Positions 18,001 through 25,200 of a stretch of DNA of 64,000 bases are shown one piece after another. Each line of letters begins with the position of its first letter. Position 1 is the first letter of the stretch. This stretch comes from Paenisporosarcina quisquiliarum_A (GTDB lineage Bacteria; Bacillota; Bacilli; Bacillales_A; Planococcaceae), in contig NZ_JBHZRU010000019.1 in the NCBI RefSeq assembly GCF_043641925.1, positions 9,270-73,269 on the forward strand, written 5' to 3'. A program made the translations under genes and the position numbers. The notes below the pieces were generated by a model that made no database searches, had not been told where the DNA came from, and saw only the letters and a list, made by a program, of their open reading frames with translations.

Positions 18001-18367
18001 TTTGAGCACTGTTTTCACCAAATATCACCACAGACTCAAATTTAAGTTGTCGAAGAAAATACACCTTCCAATCATGATCTTTTATTAAAGAAATCTCATT
18101 TTTGAACTTACCCCAAAAATTCCCATCATAATTATAGATTGCATAATTCACAGTTATGACCAAGCACGTCTTTGGTGCGTTTTGCCATAAGACTCCCACT
18201 ATTTTAGATTGTTTTTTTGCATCATACCGTTCTAATATCTTTTTGAAGTTTCCCAAGATTGTAAGATAATCTTTGTAAGTTATTTTAACCTCACTTAAAA
18301 TCTGGATTTCCTGAAAAAGTATTTTCATTTTTCGTTCAGTTTTTATCAGATACTCCTCAATCCCCAT
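15038..18367 (-). CDS. 1109-residue protein of unknown fold paired with the DUF1998 helicase (DruH-like position)
   Basis: I recognise no enzymatic motif, signal peptide or membrane segment. The middle (about residues 270-800) is rich in alternating hydrophobic and polar residues typical of tandem beta-sandwich domains, with repeated Asn/Asp-rich loops. The N-terminal 200 residues are mixed helix and strand, and the C-terminal 250 residues are helical and charged (ALSYQRTKKSEQ, VASFFKQFKRKFEDIHSD). AAGGGGGGTTCTTAG precedes the ATG. The gene comes first in a two-gene operon and overlaps the helicase. Genomic position and size match DruH of Druantia type III, but that is inference from layout. 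It may instead belong to an unnamed two-gene system. Confidence 0.8.
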   Translation of the reverse strand: MGIEEYLIKTERKMKILFQEIQILSEVKITYKDYLTILGNFKKILERYDAKKQSKIVGVLWQNAPKTCLVITVNYAIYNYDGNFWGKFKNEISLIKDHDWKVYFLRQLKFESVVIFGENSAQKYVENILGHAGIPKNNIHELIKNVIEPAAIYDLNVEEIIESVKKGRNDGSIVKTYGLYKSVKDFIRLDNLVSNNLLSRCLEVWKENDRPFTEKYRSYLPDHILEEFEGYANQKALSGTSSKHFRIARPILSYSPEFQNVFIKLPIQRFGKNEPSSIEWRIFSKDTDFHVVTKKYSSPESGEVEFIVDRKNGEHPVKPLSDYTVNLIIDGKIDGEWAFYLDEKVVFDVKTYNQINKNFITIPNVLLIVNEQAFNIIDKGINKYIVRPLSGYWLGFYEIDLFITEIDSLEFETNTVLLNPLRSLMTINGELFDNVKSDTTIYINQPFVNIDADIQSISKDLSKWNIRLSHTYTKKTLRKNINEINCTSTNGISINLSDLFYEMGEVSGKYSLSLTGVLGFDESIEFIYLSENDFNFSINNGTQMYVTTSESYDFTIPTILEVETRNDLIKSFSIPTHPQYVNGNLLNKISNERIELILYTNLISYEIRMQNETKPMGLTVETTHFDFNKTTILLDLENPSLFKDKNTLMVILKEKLKTGEYASKTFNCRKGRKHVLELDFFQNLHGTASKRTIALSIPELDILEKVVTVETEWILETVHTPSLTNNQLSWNCSFQPEQLTARIWSFRVENNLFLEKKVDNSLDSLNVDMKELKEGYYIFELAEYEEDDIFSFLDEVKFPVSLNKHNKLIKVDYYNKLPSFTEWLLLQDEYGDEREWGRNELEALLRHLWKHELISLPLLLENYYSCCDFGVQNIDQLLSIFHSNEDKSFITFINKISGYHDWDSDSFKTAVKYRLVPQGNKVVYAPDNLILIEKMSRRERALSYQRTKKSEQCISDFSIKHEYLALFEKVDFDKDYRRDVASFFKQFKRKFEDIHSDFTKSGVITKENNAQLNKRKFSVANELYNFPYYIGLAALSSALIIDHESKMESTSLFDIKQIIPNLFEIEENWYLHDLVYWKNKLLSDNQEIQEQQERKSKYEHTSFAWKKSN

Positions 18368-18897
18368 CTAAGAACCCCCCTTAATTTGTACTGTTATGAA
18401 TATTTTACCATGCAAGAAAGTGAAATAGACTTAAAATTGAGAAATTAAAAAAATCTATCACTTTTTTCTTTGTAGTAATAAATTTTTGTTAATAAAAAAA
18501 TCAAAATGGTTCCTGGTGAAATAAACACAATAATCAAAGCTTTAACATTCGTGTTTGTTTATCATGGACGTAGTTTAAAGATTAATAAAGGAGAGACCCT
18601 CGGATAATTATGCACAGCATTTAATTGTTTACCGTTTCCTTGTCGCTTAAGACTAAACCTGACTCCACTATAATCTTATAAATGAAAAAACGAACTGCGA
18701 CATGGTCACAGCTCGTTTTTATTTTCCTATAGACAAATCCTGCGGTAGCTTTGCGACTCAACTTGCAATTTAAGCTGCTCATGGAGTTCTTATACCTTTT
18801 CAAAACCCCTACTTTTATTTCCTCAAACACCAAATGGATTACCAATTTATTCTCATTTTTACTAGTAGTATATTGTCTGATGTAGGAGGTTATCTAA
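18368..18897. other. Intergenic region between divergent defence genes
   Basis: It contains promoters for the minus-strand helicase operon and the plus-strand GIY-YIG gene. A hairpin sits at 18686-18721. A 74-codon minus frame runs straight through that hairpin and lacks a ribosome binding site, so I do not call it. Confidence 0.5.
18686..18721. terminator. Bidirectional terminator-like hairpin
   Basis: AAAACGAaCTG pairs with CAGcTCGTTTTT across an 11-base loop, with A and T tracts on the two sides. Confidence 0.5.
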
Positions 18898-19539
18898 ATG
18901 CTTAAAAATTTAATAAATAAAATAATGTCAAACAACTCCTCTGATCAAACAGAAACTATTCCTTCACATTTCCAAACACAGAAAATCTATCTTTTTGAAT
19001 CTAATCAAAAAGAGTTAGAGGATATTATTAGTTTCCCAATGACTAAAGGGGTGGCTCCTGGATATGTTTATTTCGTTCAAGAGTATATGAATGGGACATT
19101 TAAAATCGGAAAAACCAAACATGTAGAAAAACGCATGAATCTTTTTGGAGTAAAATTACCTTTTGAAAATAAACTCATCTATCTAATACAAACTGCGAAT
19201 TACCATCAAACACAAGTTGCATTTCATAATCATTTTTCCGATAAACGATTAGAAGGCGAGTGGTTTGCATTAACCAAGGAAGATATCTCTTGGATTAGGT
19301 CTGGAAAATATACACATGACATTAAACAAACGCTCACTCCTCTTGAAGAAGAGAATGAAGAGATTGCAACTAATAATGACACTAATGATGAAAAACCATT
19401 AACAATGAAACAAATTGAATTTGCAAAAACATTGATTCAGAAATTAGATAATGAATATATACTTAATATTAGCCCTTCCTCTTTAACACAAACAGATTTA
19501 AAAAGGTTAAGCGTTTACTTTAGATTTAAAAATAAGTGA
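18898..19539 (+). CDS. GIY-YIG-like (T5orf172/MUG113) protein
   Basis: This 213-residue protein carries a GIY-YIG-like domain at about residues 58-145. The first motif is GYVYFVQEY, followed by FKIGKTKHVEKRM, an internal HNHFSDKRLEGEWFAL block and DISWIRSG, as in T5orf172/MUG113 domains. These are related to GIY-YIG endonucleases and are common on phages and mobile islands. The N-terminal 50 residues are polar and the C-terminal 60 residues are acidic, then basic (TQTDLKRLSVYFRFK). It is the only plus-strand gene within the defence island. TAGGAGGTTATCTAA precedes the ATG, and a terminator follows at 19596. The target is unknown. Confidence 0.8.
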   Translation: MLKNLINKIMSNNSSDQTETIPSHFQTQKIYLFESNQKELEDIISFPMTKGVAPGYVYFVQEYMNGTFKIGKTKHVEKRMNLFGVKLPFENKLIYLIQTANYHQTQVAFHNHFSDKRLEGEWFALTKEDISWIRSGKYTHDIKQTLTPLEEENEEIATNNDTNDEKPLTMKQIEFAKTLIQKLDNEYILNISPSSLTQTDLKRLSVYFRFKNK

Positions 19540-19595
19540 GCCTTAACAAATTTGATCAAAAGCGGTGTGTTAAAAGCCAAATAAGCTACAAAAAG

Positions 19596-19632
19596 AATCC
19601 GTCCTCAGTTTAACTTGGAGGCAGATTTTTAT
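19596..19632 (+). terminator. Terminator of the GIY-YIG-like gene
   Basis: AATCcGtCCTC pairs with GAGGcaGATT and is followed by TTTTATTT on the plus strand, about 55 bases after the stop codon. Confidence 0.65.
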
Positions 19633-19659
19633 TTAATAACACTATTATCTAAAATATTA

Positions 19660-19690
19660 AAGACGAGCTCCGATTTATCAGGGCTCGTCT
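19660..19690 (-). terminator. Terminator of the 88-residue gene
   Basis: GACGAGC and GCTCGTC form a 7-bp stem. The minus-strand tail is TTTAATATTTT and the plus-strand tail TCTAATTTTTT, so it may serve both converging transcripts. Confidence 0.65.
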
Positions 19691-19726
19691 CTAATTTTTT
19701 ATACTAAATAACTATGTTTAGTGTTC

Positions 19727-19993
19727 TCAAATACTCTCATTAATCTTCGTATTAGATTTTGCATATTCGCCTTCTTCAACACCTAATTCGAGAAGAACTT
19801 CATTTAGTTTATTGTATAGATTCGGATTTCCTCTAACAGAGGTAGGATTATCGTTGATACTTGTAAGCTTACCATTAATTTCAAAAGCGATTCGGCTGGT
19901 GTGTCGGAATATACGAAGTCCATCTATTATTGCTGACTTTTCATTGAGGTAAGTCGCCTTAAACCTACCGTTTTGGATTGTCTTTTTTTCCAC
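19727..19993 (-). CDS. Small protein of unknown function
   Basis: The 88-residue product starts at a GTG (19991-19993) with AAGGATG eight bases before it. It looks folded: alternating strand-like segments (NGRFKATYLNEKSAIIDGLRIF, in part) and a C-terminal helix (NLYNKLNEVLLELGVEEGEY). It has no cysteines, signal or membrane segment. It sits between McrBC and the GIY-YIG-like gene and ends before its own terminator. I recognise no family. Confidence 0.55.
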   Translation of the reverse strand: MEKKTIQNGRFKATYLNEKSAIIDGLRIFRHTSRIAFEINGKLTSINDNPTSVRGNPNLYNKLNEVLLELGVEEGEYAKSNTKINESI

Positions 19994-20207
19994 AACTTCA
20001 CATCCTTAATTTATCTTCTCAGAACTCAACTCTATTCACATAAGCTTCCTTTACCAATTAAATCTACTACATTATCAAGTATCGAAAAATTTCATTTTTA
20101 ATTGTTCTTATCAAAGAGGTCTTTTCTTCTATTTTTGTTATCACCTAATCCGTAAGTCTGATTAAAATCGAAATGTGATTTCCTTATCCATCGATGACTC
20201 TATAATT

Positions 20208-21485
20208 TCAAGTATCCAAAAGAAGATTAAGCGCCGTTCGCTTTAACCCTGCTTTATTTCTTAGTTTTATATCTTCTAATACTTGATCGATTGATACACT
20301 TTTTAAAAAGAGACAACCAGAATGAACAGCATGTTTATTCAGTTCAATCTTATTTGAGGTTATATGCTCTATGCCTTTAAATACCGGATATACGATTGTT
20401 GCTTTATAGATATCAGCTTTTTGAAAGTATTGCGCATAAAATGCAAGTTGAAAAATATCTGATGTTATGACTTTTTTAAAGTCATATGCCTTATATTTTG
20501 TATCAATCACATATGTTCTTTCGAGGCGTTCATCTCTAACAATAATATCGGGTATTACATCTCGGTAACGTAGACCATCAAGTAACACTGCATTTGTTAT
20601 TCGCTGTCCTTCTGTGACCCGAAAATGCGGAGGCAAATATCTCTTTAAAACTGCTCCTACAAATCTTTCAAACAGTTCATTCATATCTACCAAAAAAGCA
20701 AAGTGATTATTATCAGATGCAGTATAGTTCTGTAAAAAAAGTTTCTCGAAAATAAACCGGCCAAAGGTGTGCACAACCCTATAATTATCATTTAATCGGT
20801 TGTAGGAAAGTTCAGGCCATTTTCTTTCCTCATATGGAACACAAATACTCGAAAATTGAATTTGCAACATATAAATGCGATGTTTCAGGTAAGATTCTAA
20901 GGGTAATTTATCAAGCAGTGTTAAGACTTTTAAAATTAGTTGATTTTCCACTATATCTTGAGTCAATTCGTCGAATTCACAATAGATATTGTTAGGTAGA
21001 TTATAATTATGCAGCGCATTCTTTCTAAGTGAAACCTTTCCCCGCACTTGTTTTAAGTTTCCAGAGTGCTCCACGTAGTCTTTTTTTAAACCTTTTTTCA
21101 AAAGGTTTTCTGTTTCATTTAAAAACTTTGAAATGAGCATTCTAAACAGTTCACTTTTCTCCATACTTCCCCTTGTTTCTACCTCTGACCAAAAGGGTCT
21201 CCCATTTGCAAAAAGAGCCATGTTGATTACTTCAGTAAATGTATCATCAAACTTAGGTTGAATAATGATTCTTAAACGTTCTAATTCAATTAATCCGACA
21301 AAGCTTGTCGTTCTAATTCGCAACCCATCCTTCAATTCATCAAAATAAAACCGCTGTTCCCATGGGGTGTTTTTATGTATGGTTGCATAGTGTCGCAAAT
21401 AAGACCTGTCTATTTCGCTACACTCATATCCCATAATAAGTCGTTCATTGTATTCCTGTATCTTTATCTCATCTTTCATCATCAT
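20208..21485 (-). CDS. mcrC: McrC-like nuclease subunit of a modification-dependent restriction system
   Basis: This 425-residue protein is the McrC subunit, which binds McrB and supplies the PD-(D/E)xK nuclease. The N-terminal beta-rich part (SFVGLIELERLRIIIQPKF) is the conserved 5-methylcytosine restriction system segment. The nuclease core is visible at about residues 315-340: DVIPDIIV followed by YVIDTKYKAY, with the catalytic Asp and the Asp-Thr-Lys triad. A conserved helix ENQLILKVL lies between. Length is in the normal range. The start overlaps the end of mcrB by 17 bp, so the two subunits are translationally coupled. Confidence 0.93.
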   Translation of the reverse strand: MMMKDEIKIQEYNERLIMGYECSEIDRSYLRHYATIHKNTPWEQRFYFDELKDGLRIRTTSFVGLIELERLRIIIQPKFDDTFTEVINMALFANGRPFWSEVETRGSMEKSELFRMLISKFLNETENLLKKGLKKDYVEHSGNLKQVRGKVSLRKNALHNYNLPNNIYCEFDELTQDIVENQLILKVLTLLDKLPLESYLKHRIYMLQIQFSSICVPYEERKWPELSYNRLNDNYRVVHTFGRFIFEKLFLQNYTASDNNHFAFLVDMNELFERFVGAVLKRYLPPHFRVTEGQRITNAVLLDGLRYRDVIPDIIVRDERLERTYVIDTKYKAYDFKKVITSDIFQLAFYAQYFQKADIYKATIVYPVFKGIEHITSNKIELNKHAVHSGCLFLKSVSIDQVLEDIKLRNKAGLKRTALNLLLDT

Positions 21486-23499
21486 TCACCTGGAAATGAC
21501 TTTCAAGGGCTTCAATAAAAGCTGCATCATGATCACTAAAAATTTCACCATTGATTTCCTGATTGTGTACATCAACAAAACTCTCACCAAATATCTCTGC
21601 AAGCATTGAGTAATTATCAAAACAATACTCTTGGACAAGTGGAACTATATCGTACTGAAAAATATCTTTTAATTGGTCTACAGTCGAAACAACCGTTCCA
21701 CCATCCATAAAATACGCATGACCAATTTGCAAATCACGACCTTGTACCTCAACTATCTTTTTATTTAGCTCTTTTAGAATCTGTGCAGGTGTAATATTTA
21801 GCATGTCTATTGGTGCATCCAGCAAATCATATTCAGGCATGCACTCTACAAAGGCAAAACGGCGTTTAATCGCAGCATCCATCATTTTAATACTACGGTC
21901 AGCTGTATTCATTGTCGCTATTAAATAAACATTTTTCGGAACGCTGAATGGATCTTTACTTTGAGGTAGCGTCAAAGCCATCCCTCGTTTATCTTTTTCT
22001 AACAGTGTGATGAGTTCGCCAAAAATCTTCGGTACGTTTCCACGATTTAATTCATCAATTATGAAGTAAAATGACTCACTTGGTGATTGTTGAGCACGCT
22101 GGATAAATTGTTTAAATACACCATCTTGCATCTTAAAAGAAACGGTCCCATTTTGTTCAACTGGTTTGAATCCCTCAATAAAGTCTTCATATTGATAGGA
22201 AGGATGGAATGTACAAAATTCAAGTTGAATTGGTTTTTGTTCCTCTTTCCATCTTAAATATTGAAGTACTGTATAAGTTTTCCCTGTACCTGGAGGACCA
22301 TATAGAATAATTTGACCTTTTCGTGCTATAGCCTTCTCGATTATAGGAAACAATGTATTATTGTTTTCAATCTTCTCAGTTTGAATAGTTATTATAGAAT
22401 TTGTCTCGCCTTCAATCCAGCCATCAACCGTTTTTACAGGAACCTTATCGACTGTGACCGTTTTCCACTTTTTCTGTGCAGGTATTGTTAAACCACCTTC
22501 ATATATGGTATCCCACGTTACCCCAACTGTATGTTGATATCTCTGTAAATCTGTACCATACTTATATCCTTTTTCATTAACAGTACCGATTGCCAAAACT
22601 TGAGTTGTTCCTTTGTTCGCTAGGACACGGTCACCAGGCTGTAAATTATAGAAATCCCAGACCTCATTTGCTTTCCTTGTATTTGTGGAAGCATTGTCGT
22701 AAAAACCTTGCTGAATAAATGCTTTTTTAAATTCCTTGAAGTCATTATACTGACTTAAATCTCCGACATCATTCCATCCGAGTGTGATGATAGAATTTTC
22801 TTTACAAGAATCCCAATTTTCAGCATCTTTACCTGGTGCAATTTTATAAATAACGTCTTGCTGCATAAATGTAGTATAAAGAAAATTAGCTAGCACGATT
22901 TCATCGTATTGCTTAAATTCAGAGTGCTCATATAGTTTCTCATGTAATAATATACTCAGTTCGATTGTGTCACGTGTTATCAGCTCATCTTCTTTAGTAC
23001 CGAGCTCACTTAAAAACTTTTTGAGGTGTTGTTCTTGATAAATAGGCATTAGTTTATCTGAGGAATATAGGTAGGAAATTTTACCTTTTAACATGTTTCC
23101 ACGATTTAATAAATTTGTGGAAACAAGTGGTTCATAGTCTCTTTTGTTTAAATGATCGATAGTTTCTAATATATCACTGCGTAGTCTCTCCCAAGCATCT
23201 TGCTCATTTTCAAATTCAGGTGGATAAATCCATGTATTCTCTTTCTTTTTATAGTAGATAATATGTTTCCCCGCATTACCACCCTTAATACTTCCTAAAG
23301 GGATTGTGTTATATTCTAGCCACCAACTGAATGACCCTTGTGGATTTACCCCTAGTGCGTACTCTTCAAGTGGCATATTCTTTAACTTTTCATATGGAAA
23401 TAAATTTAAAAACTCCTGATGCAGTTCCTTCTTCTTAATCAAACTATCTAACCCTAGATTTGCTATGTATTTTTCAAATAATTCAATCACATTTTTCAA
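21469..23499 (-). CDS. mcrB: McrB-like GTP-dependent AAA+ restriction subunit
   Basis: The 676-residue protein has the McrB AAA+ motor in its C-terminal half: Walker A GPPGTGKTYTV, Walker B FYFIIDELNRGNVPKIFGEL, and the McrB-type GTP-specificity signature ATMNTADRSI, then the arginine finger region AIKRRFAF. The N-terminal half holds the DNA-recognition part. At about residues 230-350 it resembles an EVE/PUA-like modified-base reader (ITLGWNDVGDLSQY, LQPGDRVLANKG, AIGTVNEKGYKYG). The first 150 residues resemble an MrcB-like N-terminal domain (SWWLEYNTIPLGSIKGG). The start is a TTG at 23497-23499, seven bases after AAGGAGA. Together with McrC it would cleave DNA carrying modified cytosines. 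Confidence 0.93.
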   Translation of the reverse strand: MKNVIELFEKYIANLGLDSLIKKKELHQEFLNLFPYEKLKNMPLEEYALGVNPQGSFSWWLEYNTIPLGSIKGGNAGKHIIYYKKKENTWIYPPEFENEQDAWERLRSDILETIDHLNKRDYEPLVSTNLLNRGNMLKGKISYLYSSDKLMPIYQEQHLKKFLSELGTKEDELITRDTIELSILLHEKLYEHSEFKQYDEIVLANFLYTTFMQQDVIYKIAPGKDAENWDSCKENSIITLGWNDVGDLSQYNDFKEFKKAFIQQGFYDNASTNTRKANEVWDFYNLQPGDRVLANKGTTQVLAIGTVNEKGYKYGTDLQRYQHTVGVTWDTIYEGGLTIPAQKKWKTVTVDKVPVKTVDGWIEGETNSIITIQTEKIENNNTLFPIIEKAIARKGQIILYGPPGTGKTYTVLQYLRWKEEQKPIQLEFCTFHPSYQYEDFIEGFKPVEQNGTVSFKMQDGVFKQFIQRAQQSPSESFYFIIDELNRGNVPKIFGELITLLEKDKRGMALTLPQSKDPFSVPKNVYLIATMNTADRSIKMMDAAIKRRFAFVECMPEYDLLDAPIDMLNITPAQILKELNKKIVEVQGRDLQIGHAYFMDGGTVVSTVDQLKDIFQYDIVPLVQEYCFDNYSMLAEIFGESFVDVHNQEINGEIFSDHDAAFIEALESHFQVNDDER

Positions 23500-23621
23500 A
23501 TAAACATCTCCTTAAAATAACTGGATTTTATTACATATTACTAAAGTTTCCTGAAATACTCTTAATTACTCTTTAACAGTTCGTCAATTTAATGATTACA
23601 AGGTATTGTGAACGTAAATCA

Positions 23622-23867
23622 TTAATTTCGCGTTGTTGAATGAAAAGATAGGATTACTTTTCTGATCGCTATACTTAACTCATCACGTGTCATTGACTTG
23701 ATATTTATAAATCTGTTTTTATCCATCTGATTATGAAACTCTGGTAAGTAACCTACAAACAAATACCCATTCCCCGTTAAATAAAGTTCTTTTATTACTT
23801 TTTTTCTTTTTATGGGACTACCCGGATAGGAATAACTTACTCGATTTTTCGTGCATTCCCGGATCAT
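23622..23867 (-). CDS. Possible small hypothetical protein
   Basis: The 81-residue frame is basic and contains a plausible strand-rich core (VIKELYLTGNGYLFVGYLPEF). No good ribosome binding site precedes the ATG, no domain is recognised, and it stands between mcrB and the nuclease lipoprotein. It may be real or a remnant. Confidence 0.3.
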   Translation of the reverse strand: MIRECTKNRVSYSYPGSPIKRKKVIKELYLTGNGYLFVGYLPEFHNQMDKNRFINIKSMTRDELSIAIRKVILSFHSTTRN

Positions 23868-24020
23868 CTAAATCTTGGTGAGAAATAAATATATTTTTAC
23901 AGTACAAATTTTATAGATGATATGACCATTAACTTCAGTTGTTCTGTATAGACATCCATTTGCAAATTGTTATAAATCGTTTAACGAGGAAAATGTTCTT
24001 TCGCTATTAATTCTAGGAGC

Positions 24021-24971
24021 TTACTCACCTACCATACCGTCATTATCATTATCGCGCATGAAAGGATATAACCAATGATCACTCATTATTGGCATACTGA
24101 AACCTGCTGCTTTTGCTTCTTTAATCGTCACCTGTCCATTACCGTTTGTATCAACACTAGAAATATCACCGTTTGTGTTTGAACTAGTTGATTCAGAAGG
24201 CTCAGTACTTGTTAAACCAAGAGATGCGTTTACTTCATCAGGGTTCACATTGTAAAATGTATCAACGATTTCGTTACCCATTAAAGTATAGGTATACTGA
24301 TAACGTGAAGGAATCTGCGTTTCCGTATTCGGATATGTAATAATTGCTTCAAAATTAGTAGCTCCACCTGTACTACGGATCACGTCTTCCATATAAGCTT
24401 GATCACCATGTCGGTTGAGTGTACTATCTTGTGGTGTAATATTATAAGCATTCGATACCCCTCCGAGAGAATCAGCAATGATATGTCCTTCATCTAAAAC
24501 GTCACTTACGACACCAGGAACCTTTGCCTCATCAGAATAGTATCTGCCAGATGATAATACAGGTTCGTTACTATCATCTTGTAGAATGATTTCATCAGCA
24601 ATGACACGTACTAGTTGTCCGTATTCATTAGTAAATGCCCAATATTCACGGTTCCCATAACCAATGTCAACGGCAACGTTAGGTTCACGATATCCAGACA
24701 AATCACCACCAGCAACTTCAATAAGTTTGTACCCTGAGAATAATTCATTCTTGGGTTCGGTTGTTGTTTCCTCTACTACGACATCTACTTCTTGTTCCTC
24801 GACAACCGTAGTGATAGTTTCTTCTTTATCTTTATTATTATTTGTACCAACTGTAGTTACTTCTTGCGGTTTTAATTCTACATTTTTAATGGAATTATCT
24901 CCTGTATTGGTACAACCAACCATCAATACAGTTATTAAAAGAAAGATTAAATAGTTCATTTTCTTATGCAT
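24021..24971 (-). CDS. Secreted nuclease lipoprotein with Excalibur-like calcium motif
   Basis: The 316-residue precursor starts with a lipoprotein signal, with lipobox LMVGC at about 16-20, so it should be anchored on the outer face of the membrane. A low-complexity Thr/Glu/Val linker follows. The nuclease domain at about 85-235 resembles the DNA/RNA non-specific endonucleases of the NucA/DNA-entry type: DEGHIIADSLGG carries the catalytic His and NITPQDSTLNR the Asn-containing metal-binding segment. After a Ser/Thr linker come an EF-hand-like loop (DTNGNGQVTIKEAKAAG) and an Excalibur-like end, DHWLYPFMRDNDNDGMVGE. It may serve in nutrient scavenging or DNA degradation. The location inside a defence island is notable but may be coincidental. 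Confidence 0.85.
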   Translation of the reverse strand: MHKKMNYLIFLLITVLMVGCTNTGDNSIKNVELKPQEVTTVGTNNNKDKEETITTVVEEQEVDVVVEETTTEPKNELFSGYKLIEVAGGDLSGYREPNVAVDIGYGNREYWAFTNEYGQLVRVIADEIILQDDSNEPVLSSGRYYSDEAKVPGVVSDVLDEGHIIADSLGGVSNAYNITPQDSTLNRHGDQAYMEDVIRSTGGATNFEAIITYPNTETQIPSRYQYTYTLMGNEIVDTFYNVNPDEVNASLGLTSTEPSESTSSNTNGDISSVDTNGNGQVTIKEAKAAGFSMPIMSDHWLYPFMRDNDNDGMVGE

Positions 24972-25200
24972 TTTAAAACTCCTCGTATCTTAATTTCATA
25001 TTGTTCACTCTAAAATCTTAGAATATACACAAAGATTAATGTTGTTAATCTTTTGTTAATAGTACATTCCAAACTACTTAGAATTACTAAAATTCAATTT
25101 TAGTAAAACACTATTTAGTAGAATGAAAAAATGTTATTACCTACTCGAGACTTGGCTACTGATAATTCTTCAAATAGAGATTACTCTTTTAATAGTAAAT

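Noticed and set aside
10258..18367. DISARM system
   Set aside because: No DISARM methylase or PLD protein (DrmC) is adjacent, and the helicase and DUF1998-type end are in one protein.
18621..18845. 74-codon minus-strand frame before the GIY-YIG-like gene
   Set aside because: It runs through a terminator-like hairpin, has no ribosome binding site and shows no family features.
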